From positions 1 through 64,000 of the forward strand of contig CAIZZF010000030.1 in NCBI GenBank assembly GCA_903937385.1: a stretch of DNA of 64,000 bases, in the 5' to 3' direction. The position numbers and the translations under genes are program-made. Of this stretch, positions 35,800-45,025 are shown in pieces (the first letter of the stretch is position 1; every line of letters begins with the position of its first letter). The notes under the pieces are model-generated. The model did not search any database and was not told the DNA's origin. It was given only the letters and a program-made list of their open reading frames with translations. This DNA is from an uncultured Holophagaceae bacterium (GTDB taxonomy: Bacteria > Acidobacteriota > Holophagae > Holophagales > Holophagaceae).

Positions 35800-36306
35800 A
35801 TGTCCCGCAGCTGGTGGTGTCTGGTGATACTCCTCACCCTCATGGGGTGCAAGGAGGATCCGCACCGCGTCGAGAACGAGAACCTCGGCATCGCAGCCAC
35901 GTTCCCGGGGGCACCCAAGCTGCACCGGCACACGGATCCGGGCCCCTACGGCGAGGTGGAGTGGTTCGACCTGGCCATGAGCCCCGCGGGGCGCCTGGAT
36001 GAGACCTTCAGCGTGGCCGTGGGCAACCTCCCTCCCGGGGACAAGGGCGGGCGAACTCCCGGCGACATCCTCAACACCTTCCGAAATTTTCTGGGCTACC
36101 GCTTCGGCGCCATCCAGCGCACGGACCTGCCCCCCGAGAAGGGGCCGGGCTTCCGCTATAAGGTCAAGGGTCCCAACGGGGGGATTGTCGAAGGCATCGT
36201 GGTGGTGCGCCGGGGGCGCCTGCACCACGCCCAGGCCATCGTGCGCAAGGAGGGCGATTCGCGCACGGCGGCATTCCTGGATGACTTCGAGGTCAGGACT
36301 CGCTAG
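35800..36306 (+). CDS. Hypothetical lipoprotein
   Basis: A 168-aa predicted lipoprotein: MSRSWWCLVILLTLMGC gives a signal peptide with Cys17 as lipidation site. The mature part (IAATFPGAPKLHR opening, then a beta-rich body) is not recognised. The ATG at 35800 follows GGGGGAAAGTC, 10 bp after the Sel1 gene, so it may be cotranscribed with it. It overlaps the convergent HAD gene by 14 bp. Confidence 0.78.
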   Translation: MSRSWWCLVILLTLMGCKEDPHRVENENLGIAATFPGAPKLHRHTDPGPYGEVEWFDLAMSPAGRLDETFSVAVGNLPPGDKGGRTPGDILNTFRNFLGYRFGAIQRTDLPPEKGPGFRYKVKGPNGGIVEGIVVVRRGRLHHAQAIVRKEGDSRTAAFLDDFEVRTR

Positions 36307-36943
36307 CGTCCGCCCGGGCATGCCGGGTGGCCACCTCCACCACCAGCGTGGCGGGGGCATCGGCGCCCAGGATCGGGTGAGCGCCGGGTACCTGCTCGCC
36401 CACACCCACGAAGGGCATGCCCGCCGCCCGGGCCGCCGCCAGGTCGTGGGGGCGGTCGCCGAAGTAGAGGTGCGGGCCGGGGCAGCCGCGCCGGGCCAGG
36501 CGCAGCAGGTCCGAGCGGTCGTGCCGGGGCAGGGACCCCAGGCGGGGGATGGCGGGATCGATGCCCAGCACCTCGGCCTTGAAAGCCAGCAGCCCGGGGG
36601 CATTGCCGGAGACCAGCCAGACCCGTCGGGTGGTCGCGAGCCAGTGCATGCCCTCCAGCACGCCCCGGAAGGCCACGGCGGCCTCGCCCCCGGGGGCGAA
36701 GGTCTGGCGGAACCGCCGCACACAGGCCTCCTCGTAGGCTGCATAGCCGGCTTCCTCCAGCCCGGTCCCGTAGCGCATGCGGTGGAGCTCGTCCACGATC
36801 TCCCAGTCGGTGGAACCCGAGCAGCGGCCTAGCTCCTCCCGGGTGGGCGCCTGGCCCCAGAGCTCGCCGAGGGCTTCCCGCAGCAGCAGGTAACCCGAGC
36901 TGAAGGTTCCCAGGGTTCCATCAAGGTCGAAGCAGATGGGCAT
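36293..36943 (-). CDS. HAD-superfamily phosphatase
   Basis: A 216-aa haloacid dehalogenase-like hydrolase. Motif I is FDLDGTLG at the very start (nucleophile Asp6 and Asp8), motif II VSGNAPG (Ser), then a conserved Arg/Lys region and motif IV FGDRPHDLAAARAAGMPFVGVG. A helical cap lies between motifs I and II, as in phosphoglycolate phosphatase and beta-phosphoglucomutase. Substrate unknown. The start is ATG 36943, because motif I begins immediately after; a frame open to 36982 is unlikely. Confidence 0.85.
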   Translation of the reverse strand: MPICFDLDGTLGTFSSGYLLLREALGELWGQAPTREELGRCSGSTDWEIVDELHRMRYGTGLEEAGYAAYEEACVRRFRQTFAPGGEAAVAFRGVLEGMHWLATTRRVWLVSGNAPGLLAFKAEVLGIDPAIPRLGSLPRHDRSDLLRLARRGCPGPHLYFGDRPHDLAAARAAGMPFVGVGEQVPGAHPILGADAPATLVVEVATRHARADASES

Positions 36944-37005
36944 CGGTGTGTGTCTCTGGTCCAGGATCGCACAGGCTGGCATGCTCAGAGGGAAGGTGGT
37001 TTGCC

Positions 37006-37599
37006 GTGCGTCGATGGTTCCTTTTGCTGCTCCTGGCCCTTCCTCTGGCCGCCCAGCCCCAGGGTGGCCTGCGCTACCGCATCCAGGTCTGGATGCGCGG
37101 CGAGGCGGAGCCCCTGGAGACGCAGTTCCGGCTCAGCGCCACCCCGGCCACCCGCAGCCACAACCGGGTGCAGAAGCCCCGCATGGGGGGCTGGCGCCTG
37201 GAGGCGGACCGCACCCAGGGTACCCCCTACGCCCAGGCCATGCTGCTGGGCCGCGCCGAGCGGCTGCTCTACCTAGCGGGGCCCTCGCCCCAGACTAGGC
37301 AGGAGCCCATCGCCCTGCGCTTCGGTAATCGCACCCTCCAGGTCTGGAGCCTGGAGATGCCCTCGGGGTTTCACGCCTCGACGGTGCTGGTGGAGGTGGG
37401 ACCCCGGCTGCTGGCCCTCTGTGACCTCAGCGTGCGCTTCGAGCAGGGGGACATCGCTCGGCTGGAGCTGCACCTGGAGGGGCTGGAGAGCACCGCCGGG
37501 CTGGCGCCAGCCGAGGCTGGCACCACCCTGCTGACCACCCTCCAGGGCTGGGCCCGAGAGGCCCGTCAGCCTTCTGAGCCCACCGTCACGGTCCAATAG
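37006..37599 (+). CDS. Hypothetical secreted protein
   Basis: A 197-aa protein with a signal peptide (MRRWFLLLLLALPLAAQ). It starts at GTG 37006 after GGGAAGG, chosen because this begins the signal peptide. The mature part is beta-rich and not recognised. It ends 59 bp before purF. Confidence 0.75.
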   Translation: MRRWFLLLLLALPLAAQPQGGLRYRIQVWMRGEAEPLETQFRLSATPATRSHNRVQKPRMGGWRLEADRTQGTPYAQAMLLGRAERLLYLAGPSPQTRQEPIALRFGNRTLQVWSLEMPSGFHASTVLVEVGPRLLALCDLSVRFEQGDIARLELHLEGLESTAGLAPAEAGTTLLTTLQGWAREARQPSEPTVTVQ

Positions 37600-37658
37600 G
37601 GCCATCCTTGCCGCCGGAGCCGGGGCCCCAACGGGTATCCTGGAGCTTCGGGGGAAGC

Positions 37659-39026
37659 ATGCCGTTCAGGGATGAGTGCGGGGTCTTCGGGATCTGCCAC
37701 CAGGTGGAAGCCTCCCGGCAGACCTATCTGGGCCTCTACGCTCTCCAGCACCGGGGCCAGGAGGCCGCGGGCATCTGCTCCGGTGATGACGAGGGGCTGC
37801 ACCTCCACAAGGCGCAGGGTTACGTGGCGGACGTGTTCACGGAGACCGTCCTGGATGGCCTGCCCGGCGACGCGGCCATCGGCCACACCCGCTACTCCAC
37901 CACCGGCGGCAACGTCGCTTCCGCCGCCCATCCCTTCCTGATCCACGGGCGCTTCGGCCAAGTGGCCCTCTGCCACAACGGCAACCTCACCAACACCGAG
38001 CGCCTGCGCGCCAAGCTCATCGCCGAGGGTCACACCTTCACCAGTCCCTCGGACAGCGAGGTGCTGCTGGCCCTCATCAACCGGGCCCAGGCGGACACCC
38101 TGGAGGACGCGGTGGTGGCGGCCCTGCGCGAGGCCGAGGGCGCCTACTCGCTGCTGATCCTCACGGAGGATGCCCTCATCGCCGCCCGGGATCCGCGGGG
38201 CTTCCGGCCCCTGGCCATGGGCCAGATGAACGGCACCACCGTGTTCAGCTCCGAGACCGTGGCCTTCGACCTCGTGGGCGCCAGCTACCTGCGGGACGTG
38301 GAGCCCGGTGAGCTGGTCATCGTGCCCCGGCGCGAGGGCGAGCTGCAGTCGCGATTCCCGCTGCCCCGGGTGCAGGCGACGCCCTGCGTCTTCGAGCACA
38401 TCTACTTTGCCCGACCGGATTCGCTGGTCTTCGGCCAGAGCGTCATGGTGGCCCGGCGCGAGATGGGACGGCGGCTGGCCCTGCGCCACCCCGTGGAGGC
38501 GGACCTGGTGGTCCCCGTGCCCGACAGCGGCGTCAGCGCCGCCCTGGGCTACTCGGAGCAGTCGGGCATCCCCTTCGACTTCGGCATCATCCGCAACCAC
38601 TACGTGGGCCGCACCTTCATCGAGCCCAAGCAGACCATCCGCAGCTTCGGCGTGAAGGTGAAGCTGAACCCCGTGCGCCACCTGCTGGCGGGCAAGCGCG
38701 TGGTGCTGGTGGACGACAGCATCGTGCGTGGCACCACCAGCAAGAAAATCGTGCAGATGGTGCGTGAGGCCGGGGCGGCGGAGGTGCACATGCGCATCGC
38801 CTGCCCGCCGACCACGCACTCCTGCTTCTACGGCATCGACACCCCCAAGCGGCAGCACCTCATCGCCTCCTACATGCCCCACGAGGAGATCACCGCCTTC
38901 GTGGAGGCCGACACCCTGGGCTACCTGGAACTGAAGGACCTGGAAGGCTGCATGGGCGATGACGGCACCGGCTTCTGCTACGCCTGCTTCACCGGCAACT
39001 ACCCCGTGCCGCCGCCGGGGAAATAG
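37659..39026 (+). CDS. purF: Amidophosphoribosyltransferase (PurF)
   Basis: PurF, 455 aa, makes 5-phosphoribosylamine from PRPP and glutamine, the first step of purine synthesis. It has a short propeptide (MPFRDE) before the catalytic Cys7 of the N-terminal glutaminase (ECGVFGI), an intact QHRGQEAAGI, and the PRPP loop VVLVDDSIVRGTT. Cysteines in TPCVFEHIY, in THSCFYGIDT and in CYACFTG match the [4Fe-4S]-type PurF of Bacillus, not the cluster-free E. coli type. The start at 37659 follows GGGGGAAGC; a longer frame would bury the propeptide. Confidence 0.95.
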   Translation: MPFRDECGVFGICHQVEASRQTYLGLYALQHRGQEAAGICSGDDEGLHLHKAQGYVADVFTETVLDGLPGDAAIGHTRYSTTGGNVASAAHPFLIHGRFGQVALCHNGNLTNTERLRAKLIAEGHTFTSPSDSEVLLALINRAQADTLEDAVVAALREAEGAYSLLILTEDALIAARDPRGFRPLAMGQMNGTTVFSSETVAFDLVGASYLRDVEPGELVIVPRREGELQSRFPLPRVQATPCVFEHIYFARPDSLVFGQSVMVARREMGRRLALRHPVEADLVVPVPDSGVSAALGYSEQSGIPFDFGIIRNHYVGRTFIEPKQTIRSFGVKVKLNPVRHLLAGKRVVLVDDSIVRGTTSKKIVQMVREAGAAEVHMRIACPPTTHSCFYGIDTPKRQHLIASYMPHEEITAFVEADTLGYLELKDLEGCMGDDGTGFCYACFTGNYPVPPPGK

Positions 39027-39057
39027 CAGTCGCTCGTTACCAAAGAATCTGAGAAAA

Positions 39058-39240
39058 GATCACCACGAAGGCACCAAGGCACCAAGAAACGCAAAAGCGC
39101 TTTTTTGGCTTGGTTGGGGTCCTGCCGCTCCCTGTGAAAATAGCCAACAGAAGCGGGGCGTAGCCGCAGCCAGAGGCTGTTATCACCGTTTATCTCTGTT
39201 CATCACCGGTTTCCTCTGGATAGTTGTCCTTCTAGCCCTG
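39058..39240. repeat. Intergenic repeat remnants after purF
   Basis: A 292-bp gap (39027-39318) with no credible gene. It holds an AAGGCACCAAGGCACCAAG tract followed by a GCAAAAGCGCTTTTTTGGC dyad near 39090-39112, and further on (39180-39235) a TTTATCTCTGTTCATCACC-type tract. These resemble short dispersed intergenic repeats, related in style to the hairpin element at 653-728. The lower GC and broken frames argue against coding. Confidence 0.5.
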
Positions 39241-39318
39241 CCCATGGGTATGGGCGATAACGGTCACGACTTCTTCTCTGCCTTCACCGGCAACTTTCCC
39301 GGGTCGCCTGGAAGCTGA

Positions 39319-40026
39319 TCAGGGCTGGGGCGTGGCCCGCGTATGGACCCGCGCCTTGAAGGCGTGACCCATGGCCTCGCCTTCCACGGCTTCGGTGGCC
39401 TCGGTGGTGAGGAGGCGGTCATGGACCCGCGCAAAGCGGTAGCGGGAGTCGACCTTCGTCCAGACCTTCACGAAGAGCATGGCCCGCACCTCTAGATCAA
39501 TGCGCCGCTCCATGGCGACCGGCAGGCCATCCTCGCCCAGCCAGAGGGTGGCTTCCATGGTGGACCGCTTCACGTGCTTGCGGGCGTCCTCGTCCAGGTC
39601 CAGGTTCAGCTTGAGGCGGAGCCGACGCACCGGCCGCCCATCGAGGACCTCCGGTGTCTCTCCCACCAGCGTGGCCTTTTCCAGCTCGTCCAACAGATCC
39701 TCCTGGGCACGGAGCTGGCGGCGCCAGGTGGTCTCGCCTTTCCTCCCCGTGGGATCCCCCGGGGCCTTCGCTGGCCGGGAGGCGCTGCCCCGGCCGGAGT
39801 CCTCGAGGATTGCCAGTCCGCCCGGTCCCTCGGCCACCTTCAGGGTCCGGACTTCCTTCCGCTCCTTGCCTTCGTCCCATTCCGTGGAGCTCTGCTCGAG
39901 CTTCAGGGTGATGGGCGCCTGGGCCTTCAGTGCACGGAGCTTCGCTGTGAGGTCCGTCAGGGCGTCGGCCCGGAGCCCGGTCACCGCAGAGACTGCCGTC
40001 AGGAGCATGGAGATGGCGCGGCGCAT
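39319..40026 (-). CDS. Hypothetical secreted protein
   Basis: A 235-aa protein with an N-terminal signal peptide (MRRAISMLLTAVSAVTGLRA). The mature part is charged and predicted to be beta-rich with a lipoprotein-carrier-like feel (LKLEQSSTEWDEGKERKEVRTLKV), but no family is recognised. Start ATG 40026 after GGAGGTTCCC; a frame open to 40281 has no ribosome site and antisenses the divergent small gene. Confidence 0.7.
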   Translation of the reverse strand: MRRAISMLLTAVSAVTGLRADALTDLTAKLRALKAQAPITLKLEQSSTEWDEGKERKEVRTLKVAEGPGGLAILEDSGRGSASRPAKAPGDPTGRKGETTWRRQLRAQEDLLDELEKATLVGETPEVLDGRPVRRLRLKLNLDLDEDARKHVKRSTMEATLWLGEDGLPVAMERRIDLEVRAMLFVKVWTKVDSRYRFARVHDRLLTTEATEAVEGEAMGHAFKARVHTRATPQP

Positions 40027-40104
40027 GGGAACCTCCGCGTGGACTACGGGCGCCACCATGATCGGGTTACAGCGCCAGATCCCCGGATGTGGTCTGCTGG
40101 AGGC

Positions 40105-40443
40105 ATGTCTGGTTCCGGTCCCGCAGGTTCTCCGCAAGCCCACTTTGAGGATGGCCTCCGCTTCTTCGCCGCGGCTCTGGCCCTGGAGGTCGATCACCGG
40201 AACAGCGCGGCCATCGTCTCGGCGGCCTGCAACGCGGTGCAGTGCTTCATGGTGACCTTTGAGGCTGCGGCCCGGCGGCACCTGCCGGATCCGGACGGTG
40301 AGATCCTACGGCTGCGCGGCCAGCTGGAGGCCCTGCTCACCCCCCGCCAGTCCCCGGAAGACGCGGCCCGGCACGCCCTGGAGGCCGCCCGGCTGGCCCG
40401 AGACCAGGCCTCACGCCTGCTGCCCCGGCTGATGGCGGATTAG
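40105..40443 (+). CDS. Small hypothetical protein
   Basis: A 112-aa, all-helical, alanine-rich protein without signal peptide or known motif. The pattern (DGLRFFAAALALEVDHRNSAAIVSA opening) faintly recalls HEPN helices, but the HEPN R-x4-6-H motif is not clear. ATG 40105 is 78 bp from the divergent secreted-protein start, with GGAGG immediately ahead (short spacing). Confidence 0.55.
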   Translation: MSGSGPAGSPQAHFEDGLRFFAAALALEVDHRNSAAIVSAACNAVQCFMVTFEAAARRHLPDPDGEILRLRGQLEALLTPRQSPEDAARHALEAARLARDQASRLLPRLMAD

Positions 40444-40462
40444 GGTCTGAACCTGTCCGAGG

Positions 40463-40503
40463 CCCCCGCGCCCTGTCCCGGCCAAGCCGGGCCAGGGCTT
40501 TGC
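40463..40503. repeat. Intergenic repeat with hairpin, copy 2
   Basis: Shares CCCCCGCGCCCTGTCCCGG and CAAGCCGGG with copy 1 at 10868-10905, differing at the loop (GGCCAAGCC) and the 3' end (GCCAGGGCTTTGC). It lies between two convergent small genes, and the stem CCCGGCCAAGCCGGG could act as a weak terminator. Confidence 0.6.
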
Positions 40504-40528
40504 AGAGGAAATGCGATCCGCAACGGAT

Positions 40529-40909
40529 CTAGTAGCCCCAGCCGATGGGCACGTTGCGCGGCACGGGATTGCCGCCGAACCGGTCCACGGGCAGGGTGGC
40601 CGAGGCCAGGTTCGTGGGCCCCGTCGGGCCGCCGATGCTGTGCAGGAACTTCCGGATGTCCTCCCGGAACCAGACCAGGAACTCCTGGAAGGCCGCCTGG
40701 CGCAGCTCTTCCCGGGTGAGCTCCCCCACCACCTCGACCACGGCCGAGGCCGAGTCCTCCGACACCCGGTAGGCCTTCCAGGGCCGGGCGGGATCCGGGC
40801 TGGCCGCCAGGATCTGGGCCAGGAAGACAGGGTCCCGCCCGGGCAGAGGGGGCTCCGCGGCACCCAAGCCGAGGGCAAGACAGAGACAGAGCAAGATGCG
40901 CATGACCAT
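40529..40909 (-). CDS. Hypothetical secreted protein
   Basis: A 126-aa protein with a signal peptide (MVMRILLCLCLALGLGAAE); ATG 40903 is an equally good start. The mature part contains a helical block (TREELRQAAFQEFLVWFRED) and is not recognised. No strong ribosome site. It is followed by an intergenic repeat. Confidence 0.6.
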   Translation of the reverse strand: MVMRILLCLCLALGLGAAEPPLPGRDPVFLAQILAASPDPARPWKAYRVSEDSASAVVEVVGELTREELRQAAFQEFLVWFREDIRKFLHSIGGPTGPTNLASATLPVDRFGGNPVPRNVPIGWGY

Positions 40910-41034
40910 GGGGTGGCGCCAGGGGCTGTGAGGTTCCCGGGTGGGGGTGGGTGGGGGCTGACAGCCCACAGCTATGAGCTCTCAGCGAAAGAAGGCGCCG
41001 CGGGCCCCTGTGGGTGGGTCGAAACGCGCCCCAA

Positions 41035-41062
41035 GCCGACAGCCGACAGCCGACAGCTGATA
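41035..41062. repeat. GCCGACA tandem heptamer
   Basis: Three perfect tandem copies of GCCGACA followed by a degenerate fourth (GCTGATA), just ahead of miaA, in a 163-bp non-coding gap that also holds a degenerate ACAGCCCACAGCTATGAGC tract. No gene is seen in 40910-41072. Confidence 0.7.
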
Positions 41063-41072
41063 GCGTTAAACC

Positions 41073-41954
41073 ATGCCCATCGCCATTCTCGGTCCCACGG
41101 CCTCTGGCAAGTCCGCCCTTGCGGTGGCGGTGGCGCGGCGTGTGGGTGGCGTCGTGGTCAACGGGGATCCCTACCAGGCCATCGCAGGTCTGGCCATCGG
41201 CACGGGCCAGCCCGGACCGGAGGAGCAGGAAGGCGTTCCGCACCGGGGCTATGGGGTGCTGCCGCTGTCCGCCCGGCCCAATCCGTCGTCCTTTGGCGCC
41301 GCGGTTCGGAGCTGGCTGACGGAGGCTCCCACGCCGGTGCTGGTGACGGGGTCGGGACTCTATCTGCGCGGCATCTGGGACCAGCTGAGCGAGCTGCCGG
41401 AGGTGCCGGTCGCCCTCGTCGAGCGCGTCCGGCGCTGGGGCGCGGACCTGGGGATACCTCTCCTCCACCGCTATCTGAGTGCTGTGGATCCCGCGCGGGC
41501 CGCCCAGCTGCACCCCAATGACAGCGCAAGGGTGCAGCGGGCTCTGGCCCTGCACCTGGCCACGGGCCGGGCACCCTCGAGCCTGCTGGTCGGGGTGGAG
41601 GCGGCCATCCCTCACGGTTGGCGCGTGCTGGTGGTCGCTCCCGGGCGGGAGTGGCGCCGGGACCGCGTGGTGGCGCGGGTGGAAGCCCAGGTGCGGGCGG
41701 GCTGGCCGGAGGAAGTGGCAGCCCTGGTGGCCGAGGGCCATGCGGACGACCTGATTGCCCTGAGGCCCCTGGGCTATGCGGCCTGGATGGCCGGGGGTGA
41801 GGCCCCACGGATTCAGGCCACGGTGGTGCAGGAGACCCAGGCCTACGCCAAGCGCCAGGCCACCTGGTTCCGCAACCAGCTTCCGGGCGTGCTCGTGTGG
41901 GATCCCGATGTCGAACCGCTGGAGGCGGCCTTCACCCGGCTGGAGCTGCCATGA
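41073..41954 (+). CDS. miaA: tRNA dimethylallyltransferase (MiaA), divergent
   Basis: MiaA, 293 aa, transfers a dimethylallyl group to A37 of tRNAs reading UNN codons. P-loop GPTASGKS at residues 7-14, TGSGLYLRGI, and the C-terminal QAYAKRQATWFRNQ are characteristic. The usual DSMQ segment reads NGDPYQAI and the VPHHL segment VPHRGYG, so it is a divergent member; the catalytic Asp is kept. Overlaps the next gene by 4 bp. Confidence 0.85.
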   Translation: MPIAILGPTASGKSALAVAVARRVGGVVVNGDPYQAIAGLAIGTGQPGPEEQEGVPHRGYGVLPLSARPNPSSFGAAVRSWLTEAPTPVLVTGSGLYLRGIWDQLSELPEVPVALVERVRRWGADLGIPLLHRYLSAVDPARAAQLHPNDSARVQRALALHLATGRAPSSLLVGVEAAIPHGWRVLVVAPGREWRRDRVVARVEAQVRAGWPEEVAALVAEGHADDLIALRPLGYAAWMAGGEAPRIQATVVQETQAYAKRQATWFRNQLPGVLVWDPDVEPLEAAFTRLELP

Positions 41955-42610
41955 CCCCTCGAACCTGGTACGAAGGCCGCACCTCCCTGGACCTGCTTCA
42001 GGGGCCGGACTGGGCCTGGATTGGCCTGCGCTCGGGCGATGGCCTGCACCGGCTCCACACGGACCTGCTGGAGGCCCTGGATCGGCTCGTCATCGAGCTG
42101 CGCTGGGCCGGGGTGCGCCGGGTGGCGCTAGGGGGCGCGGCCTGGATGACGGGGCGGGGGCACCACTTCTGTGCCGGGGCGGACCTGCACCAGGTGGGGG
42201 CCCTGGACGCGGTGTCTGCGGACCCCTTCGCCCGGCGCGGCCAGCGGGTCATGGGCCACCTGCTCTGGCCGGGCTGGCGCACCCTCACGGTGATCTCGGG
42301 CGTGGCCATGGGCGGCGGCTGTGACTTGGCTCTGCACGGCCAGGAGCGCTGGGCGGTGGCGGCGGATCCCGCCACGGGCAAAGGTGGCCTGCGGCTCGCC
42401 CACCCCGCCGCGAAGCACGGCATCCTCACCGGCTTCGGCGGCACCGTGCGCCTGCCGGAGCTCCTCGGTGCCGTGGGCGCGGACCGGCTGTTCCGGGGCT
42501 TCGAGACCTGGGACGAGGGCACGGCGCTGGAAGCGGGTGCGGTCCAGCGGGTGGTGCCCCCCGGTGCGGTCCGCGAGGAGGTCCTGCGCTGGTTGGGGCC
42601 TACCGCCTGA
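41951..42610 (+). CDS. Enoyl-CoA hydratase/isomerase-family protein
   Basis: A 219-aa crotonase-fold protein. First oxyanion-hole motif HHFCAGADL and second GVAMGGGCDLAL are intact; the acidic catalytic pair of enoyl-CoA hydratase is not obvious (the segment after the second motif reads PAAKHGILTGFGG), so the precise reaction is open. It is shorter than usual (about 260). The ATG overlaps the miaA stop (ATGA). It converges with a Yip1 gene and overlaps it by 11 bp. Confidence 0.78.
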   Translation: MTPRTWYEGRTSLDLLQGPDWAWIGLRSGDGLHRLHTDLLEALDRLVIELRWAGVRRVALGGAAWMTGRGHHFCAGADLHQVGALDAVSADPFARRGQRVMGHLLWPGWRTLTVISGVAMGGGCDLALHGQERWAVAADPATGKGGLRLAHPAAKHGILTGFGGTVRLPELLGAVGADRLFRGFETWDEGTALEAGAVQRVVPPGAVREEVLRWLGPTA

Positions 42611-43334
42611 GCAGGGCCAGGACCACGACCGCCAGGATGGCCAGAAGGATGACGAAGAACACCAGGATGATCGGCATCAGGGCCGCGCACACGCCCCGCC
42701 AGGTGGCGGTCCGGTGCATGCGGGCCATGCCCATGCCGATGACCACCAGGCCCGCGAGCTGCACGAACAGGCCGAGGATGGGGATGAAGCCGCCGAGCTG
42801 GACGAAGGCTGAGGCATAGCCGTAGGCGCGGATGCTCTGCGCCGTGGGAACGCCCGGACGCAGTCCGCCCCAGAGCCAGAGGAAGACGTGGATCAGGGCT
42901 CCGCCCACCACCATGCCCAGGAAGCTGAAGAGGGGCATCAAGAGCAGGATCACCCCGAAGATGAAGGGCATGGCCGTGGCCAGCACCCGGCTCTCTGCCC
43001 CCTCCAGTGCCGCGGCGGCGATGCCCAGGCCCGCCCCGAAGAACACCAGCGCCATCAGCAGGAAGCCGGGAACCGAGAACAGCAGCAGGAAGCGCCAGGG
43101 CGCTCCCAGGCCCTCGGTGACGGGCACCCGCTCGAAGAGCTCCATGGGGTTCCGGAAGACCAGCTGGAACATGGCACCCACCCGCGCCCAGAAGCCCGGC
43201 ATGGCATCCAGGTCCTCGAAAGGTATGGGCCGCAGGGCAGGAAGATCGCTCGGCGGAGCCAGGAGCAGCCGCGGGGTGTCGCTAAGCCCGCTGGCCGGTG
43301 GCGGGACGTCATAGGGGCCGCTGGCCTCGTTCAT
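42600..43334 (-). CDS. Yip1-domain membrane protein
   Basis: A 244-aa protein with a proline-rich N-terminal tail (about 1-50) and a Yip1 domain of about five membrane helices (opening MFQLVFRNPMELFERVP). It is the second Yip1 protein in this window. Function unknown. ATG after GGGAGCTCCCG. The gene follows the sigma-54 activator by 30 bp in the same direction. Confidence 0.8.
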   Translation of the reverse strand: MNEASGPYDVPPPASGLSDTPRLLLAPPSDLPALRPIPFEDLDAMPGFWARVGAMFQLVFRNPMELFERVPVTEGLGAPWRFLLLFSVPGFLLMALVFFGAGLGIAAAALEGAESRVLATAMPFIFGVILLLMPLFSFLGMVVGGALIHVFLWLWGGLRPGVPTAQSIRAYGYASAFVQLGGFIPILGLFVQLAGLVVIGMGMARMHRTATWRGVCAALMPIILVFFVILLAILAVVVLALLRR

Positions 43335-43364
43335 CGGGAGCTCCCGGGGGGCGTCGCTAACCTA

Positions 43365-44897
<1,533 letters not shown>

Positions 44898-44968
44898 GCG
44901 GGCCTCCGGCCTGATTCTCGATATTTCGTGAGCCAGGTCAAGCCTCCTGGCGGAAACACCACCATGCT

Positions 44969-44999
44969 TTGAAGCAAGGCGCGCGTCGAAAGGTATACT
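44969..44999 (+). promoter_or_regulatory. Possible promoter of the Ser/Thr kinase gene
   Basis: TTGAAG (44969-44974) and TATACT (44994-44999) with a long 19-bp spacer, ahead of the TTG start at 45026. Confidence 0.3.
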
Positions 45000-45025
45000 T
45001 GCCGGACTCCCCACAAAGGACCTGC

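Noticed and set aside
38959-39318. Open frame covering the gap after purF
   Set aside because: It starts inside purF, changes composition midway, and runs through repeat tracts; not a credible gene.
44948-44967. Possible sigma-54 -24/-12 promoter upstream of the kinase
   Set aside because: GG and GC elements are spaced 12 or 15 bp, not the required 10.
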